Positions 61,363 through 64,000 of a DNA stretch of 64,000 bases are shown here, one piece after another; within the stretch, counting starts at the first letter, position 1, and each line of letters opens with the position of its first letter. This stretch comes from Suillus spraguei (Eukaryota; Basidiomycota; Agaricomycetes; Boletales; Suillaceae), in assembly GCA_016800925.1 (NCBI GenBank), contig JABCPU010000051.1, positions 62,001 to 126,000 of the forward strand, given 5' to 3'. The notes under the pieces are model-generated. The model saw only the letters and a program-made list of their open reading frames with translations, ran no database searches and was not told where the DNA came from. The translations under genes and the position numbers were made by a program.

Positions 61363-61682
61363 AAGGCTGTTATATTTGATGCTTTCAATATGTAGCGATT
61401 GTACCTTGCTTTATATCTGTATTTCCGGTTGGTGCATCTCAGACTCCCCGACGTACCCCTTGCTTTGTTATAGGTATCGTTGAAATAAGCCGGTAGCATA
61501 CCATGAGTGACGATAGCCTGTCAAGTTATCATTGTTCGTAAAGGGTTACGGGTACGAACTGCACCGGTACCTGCAGGGAACTATGCTGATATTACATTAC
61601 AAGTATGATTACTATGTACACTATCAGGCGCCGAAAATATTGGCCGCCTCATTCTACTCCGACCATTTCTGTGGGGAAACAA
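61363..61682. other. Spacer between convergent genes
   Basis: 320 bp between the stops of the KH gene (plus) and the DUF6533-type gene (minus). Nothing recognised. Confidence 0.4.
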
Positions 61683-63010
61683 TTATACGACGACGGAGTC
61701 CATCTCATGCTGTTCGAACCTCAGTGGAGAAGTCCAACATACACAGTCCTCGAACGTCGTGCTGACTCCTACGCAATTATCACTGGCATGTGTATCCCAA
61801 ATACTGATGATGAGACGGGGTGCGAGAATAAATAGGGCGGTATCGTTGAAAAGCTCTGAGAGACTCATTGCGGGGGTCTATGTAGTACGAGCACCCATGT
61901 TAGCTGATCTCTATATAACCCTTTGGAAGTATCATACCGGAATATGAGCCCACAATATAACCAATAAGATTTGGTTTGTTAAATTCCTAGTGAGAATCGA
62001 TGAATACTTTCACGACGCACTCAATGAAGGGGGACTTACAGGACAAAGTACAGGATATGATACCGGACGATCATAACCATATAAGTATTAGCCCTCATTT
62101 GAATTTGCCTCTGTTCCTTGAAGTGTCTCGCGAGTATGCAGCCGCGAGAACAACCAGTAATATATCATAGCACACAATGGGGATGGAAGTATAAATCGCA
62201 GGCATAGGTCCTATGTTGAAAGAAAGGGTGCAGTACTTGGCGTTCGGAGTTATGATTTCTTTCACTATGCAATTAGGCGGGGGTCAGCCTGCAGCCAACT
62301 CATCCGAGTATATAAAGTCGTCGACTGTATAGATAAATGTCCGTCCCAATTGAGAGGGCGATGATGGGCAAGAATAATCCCACTAGAACATAAAGTAGGA
62401 GCTTTGATTGCTCGCATATAAAGACGCCAGATGAGAATGGCTGCGGATCTGAGATTTCAACCCATAGTGAGATACGAGAATATACATATATCATACCTTC
62501 CGCAAACCAAAAATACACTGAAAACCCTCTGTCAATCAGAACGATGAGACCGTAGCCTAATTCGCCTTAATGATAAGTGAATGAGCATTACGTTGAAATC
62601 AATATACTTGCAGCTATAATGACAAGAAGACAAGAACTCTTAAGACTTGATTCTTAAGACATACTTGGGACGTACGGCTAGAATGTGGGTCAACCTCAAA
62701 CTCTCCAGATGAAAAGCATTGATACACTGACTGATTCAAGTATGTACAACAGACCTCCCCCTAGCGCTAGTCAACTGATAATAGATCGAGGAGGCACAAG
62801 GTTACATACAGAAGCCATACAGCCTTGTGTGAGAGTCAGCACGTAAGTGTCAGTACAGTGCTAGGAAAAGACCAAAATATCGAACCTAGCGTAGGCGACG
62901 AATAAAATCATACAATCCATAAGCGCTTTCAAGCACGAAAAAATTCACGACGAGGTACAGGCATGACATTACCGACCACGGTCGTTCCTGGAAATTCAGT
63001 CAATGTCCGG
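61683..63010 (-). CDS. DUF6533-type membrane protein, second family member
   Basis: Minus-strand exon pieces in order: RPWSVMSCLYLVVNFFV (near 62960), WVEISDPQPFSSGVFICEQS and KLLLYVLVGLFLPIIALSI (62518-62300), EIITPNAKYCTLSFNIGPMP, IPIVCYDILLVVLAAA (near 62180), RHFKEQRQIQMRANTYMVMI, VRYHILYFVL, NLTNQILLVILWAHIP, and last exon MSLSELFNDTALFILAPRLI to the stop at 61683. The order and end match agaricomycete DUF6533 proteins. The N-terminal exon was not located. A one-base slip near 62140 separates LAAA from RHFKEQ; an extra C in CC would fix it. It is a distant paralogue of the 27146 gene. Function unknown. Confidence 0.55.
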
Positions 63011-63367
63011 GCTGATATGACCGTGCATATCTTGGATGAACACCGACCCAGACATAATTAACCTATGCCGATAATACTAATGATAAGTACTCGACCGACA
63101 GAAGACGAGACCGTGATCACGAATTACCTCCTTGTTTAACAGAAGAACTAGACAATCTTTTGTTTCAGCAGCAGTAATGACAAGGTTCCCGAAGGTCACT
63201 AACGGTACTCATATAATATCAAGGTTATGATGGGCACTGAAACCGATGTTCAGCACGACGATCATAAATCAGTTAAAACACGCAGACGAACCACTTGCAC
63301 TGCTGTTCCAGCGGAGAGCAGTGACAACTTCTTGTTCTGACATGAGACTGGACTCGGATGGGTTGCT
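63011..63367. other. Intergenic region, nothing recognised
   Basis: About 350 bp upstream of the second DUF6533-type gene. Its first exon and promoter may lie here but could not be defined. Confidence 0.4.
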
Positions 63368-63890
63368 AAAGTATGATAGGATTTCCTAAGCATCTTGCTG
63401 TGATGGTCGAATTGAGACTGTACCGCATGATGCTACCGAGTATGTTACCCGAAGTTGCTGTGGACTCATCCTCATCAATGCATTACGAACTGCAGATTTA
63501 AAGTATGATAGGATTTCCTAATGTATTGAGGCTGTGATGAGATTGTACCACGGCGACCGAGTAAATTACCGGACTCATCGATGCATCACGACTGCAGATT
63601 CTAAAGAAATTGATGAGCCACTAAAGTATGATATTTCCTAACGTCTTGAGGGCTGTGATGGTGGAATTGTGACTGGCATGGCGCTACCGAGTAAATTACC
63701 GGAACTTGCTGTGTATTCATCAATGCATCACGAACTGCAGATCGAATGTGAGTCTGAAGACACTAATGGGCCGCTGAAGTATGATAGGAATTCCTATAAT
63801 GTATTGAGGGCTGTGATGGTCGAATTGAGATCGTACCACGGTGACCGAGTGATTGCCCGAAGATGCCATTGGACTCATCACCGAACTGTT
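63368..63890 (+). repeat. Four tandem degenerate ~130-bp repeats
   Basis: The word AAGTATGATA(GG) followed by TTCCTA recurs at 63368, 63500, 63623 and 63776. Each copy continues with GAGGCTGTGATG, GTACCAC, GACCGAGT, ATTACC, ACTCATC and ATGCATCACGAACTGCAG, with small indels. Spacings are 132, 123 and 153 bp. Copies 1-3 have in-frame stops, so this is not an intact coding repeat. Confidence 0.88.
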
Positions 63891-63985
63891 TTATGTAACT
63901 CGAATGCCCCGATTAGTACTTGTTTGTAATCTTTGCCTACCTAGCTGCCTCTCTCGGAGTGATATCTGTCCACTCACAGTTCACG

Positions 63986-64000
63986 ATGCCACCGAAAAGA
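63986..64000 (+). CDS. Possible gene start at window edge
   Basis: ATGCCACCGAAAAGA would encode MPPKR, a common basidiomycete N-terminus, and continues past the window. Only five codons are visible, so this is a weak call. Confidence 0.25.

Noticed and set aside
61690..61730. GTTCGAACC word as a tRNA T-loop
   Set aside because: No acceptor-stem complement or anticodon arm; it lies in the last exon of the DUF6533-type gene.

Overview
The window looks like nuclear DNA of an agaricomycete (mushroom-forming basidiomycete). Genes are dense and split by many 45-60 nt introns, with some exons under 15 nt. The protein families fit: DUF6533 membrane proteins, F-box/LRR proteins, an FMP52-type reductase, a chromodomain Gypsy element and a basidiomycete-type P450. 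No rRNA, tRNA or CRISPR array was seen.

Layout. 1-12180 is a nested transposon block: a decayed Copia element (1-206, 7546-9269, 11921-12180) was hit by a complete Ty3/Gypsy chromovirus (212-7540, minus strand, identical 477-bp LTRs, TACAG target duplication) and by a 2.65-kb palindromic element with ~0.9-kb inverted arms (9270-11920). A truncated P450 follows (12450-13142, minus). 14-25 kb holds a monocarboxylate-type MFS transporter (+), CDC48/p97 (-), a short Cys-motif protein with a duplicated acidic tail (+), an F-box/LRR protein (-) and the Rab geranylgeranyltransferase beta subunit BET2 (-). 25-43 kb is looser: a DUF6533 membrane protein (+), a small poly(A)-tailed retroposed insertion (29997-30380), a GH5 exo-beta-1,3-glucanase with a GPI-like tail (-), a YTP1/DUF2427 membrane protein (+) and an amino-acid permease built from micro-exons (+). 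43.7-48.2 kb holds two near-identical FMP52-like genes around a 2.5-kb spacer with a small GGGTAC-rich inverted-repeat element. 48.5-61.4 kb is compact: a coiled-coil protein (-), an F-box protein (+), a UBA-C2H2-UBX p97 cofactor (-), a low-complexity basic protein (-), a ZNF511-type zinc-finger protein (-) and a divergent KHDC4/Blom7-type KH splicing protein (+). 61.6-64 kb has a second DUF6533-type gene (-), a four-copy ~130-bp repeat and possibly the first codons of another gene at the edge.

Functional links are modest. CDC48 and the UBX protein 35 kb away are predicted partners. BET2 acts in Rab prenylation and the KH protein in splicing. The transporters, glucanase and FMP52-like reductase are accessory metabolism and wall functions. 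No secondary-metabolite cluster or operon-like grouping is visible.

Caution: many genes that otherwise read well (YTP1, the zinc-finger protein, the basic protein, the second DUF6533 gene, the P450 and the Gypsy pol) show one-base frame slips, often in short G, C or A runs. Many of these may be consensus errors rather than real lesions. Exon boundaries were inferred by eye from GT-AG signals and family similarity.
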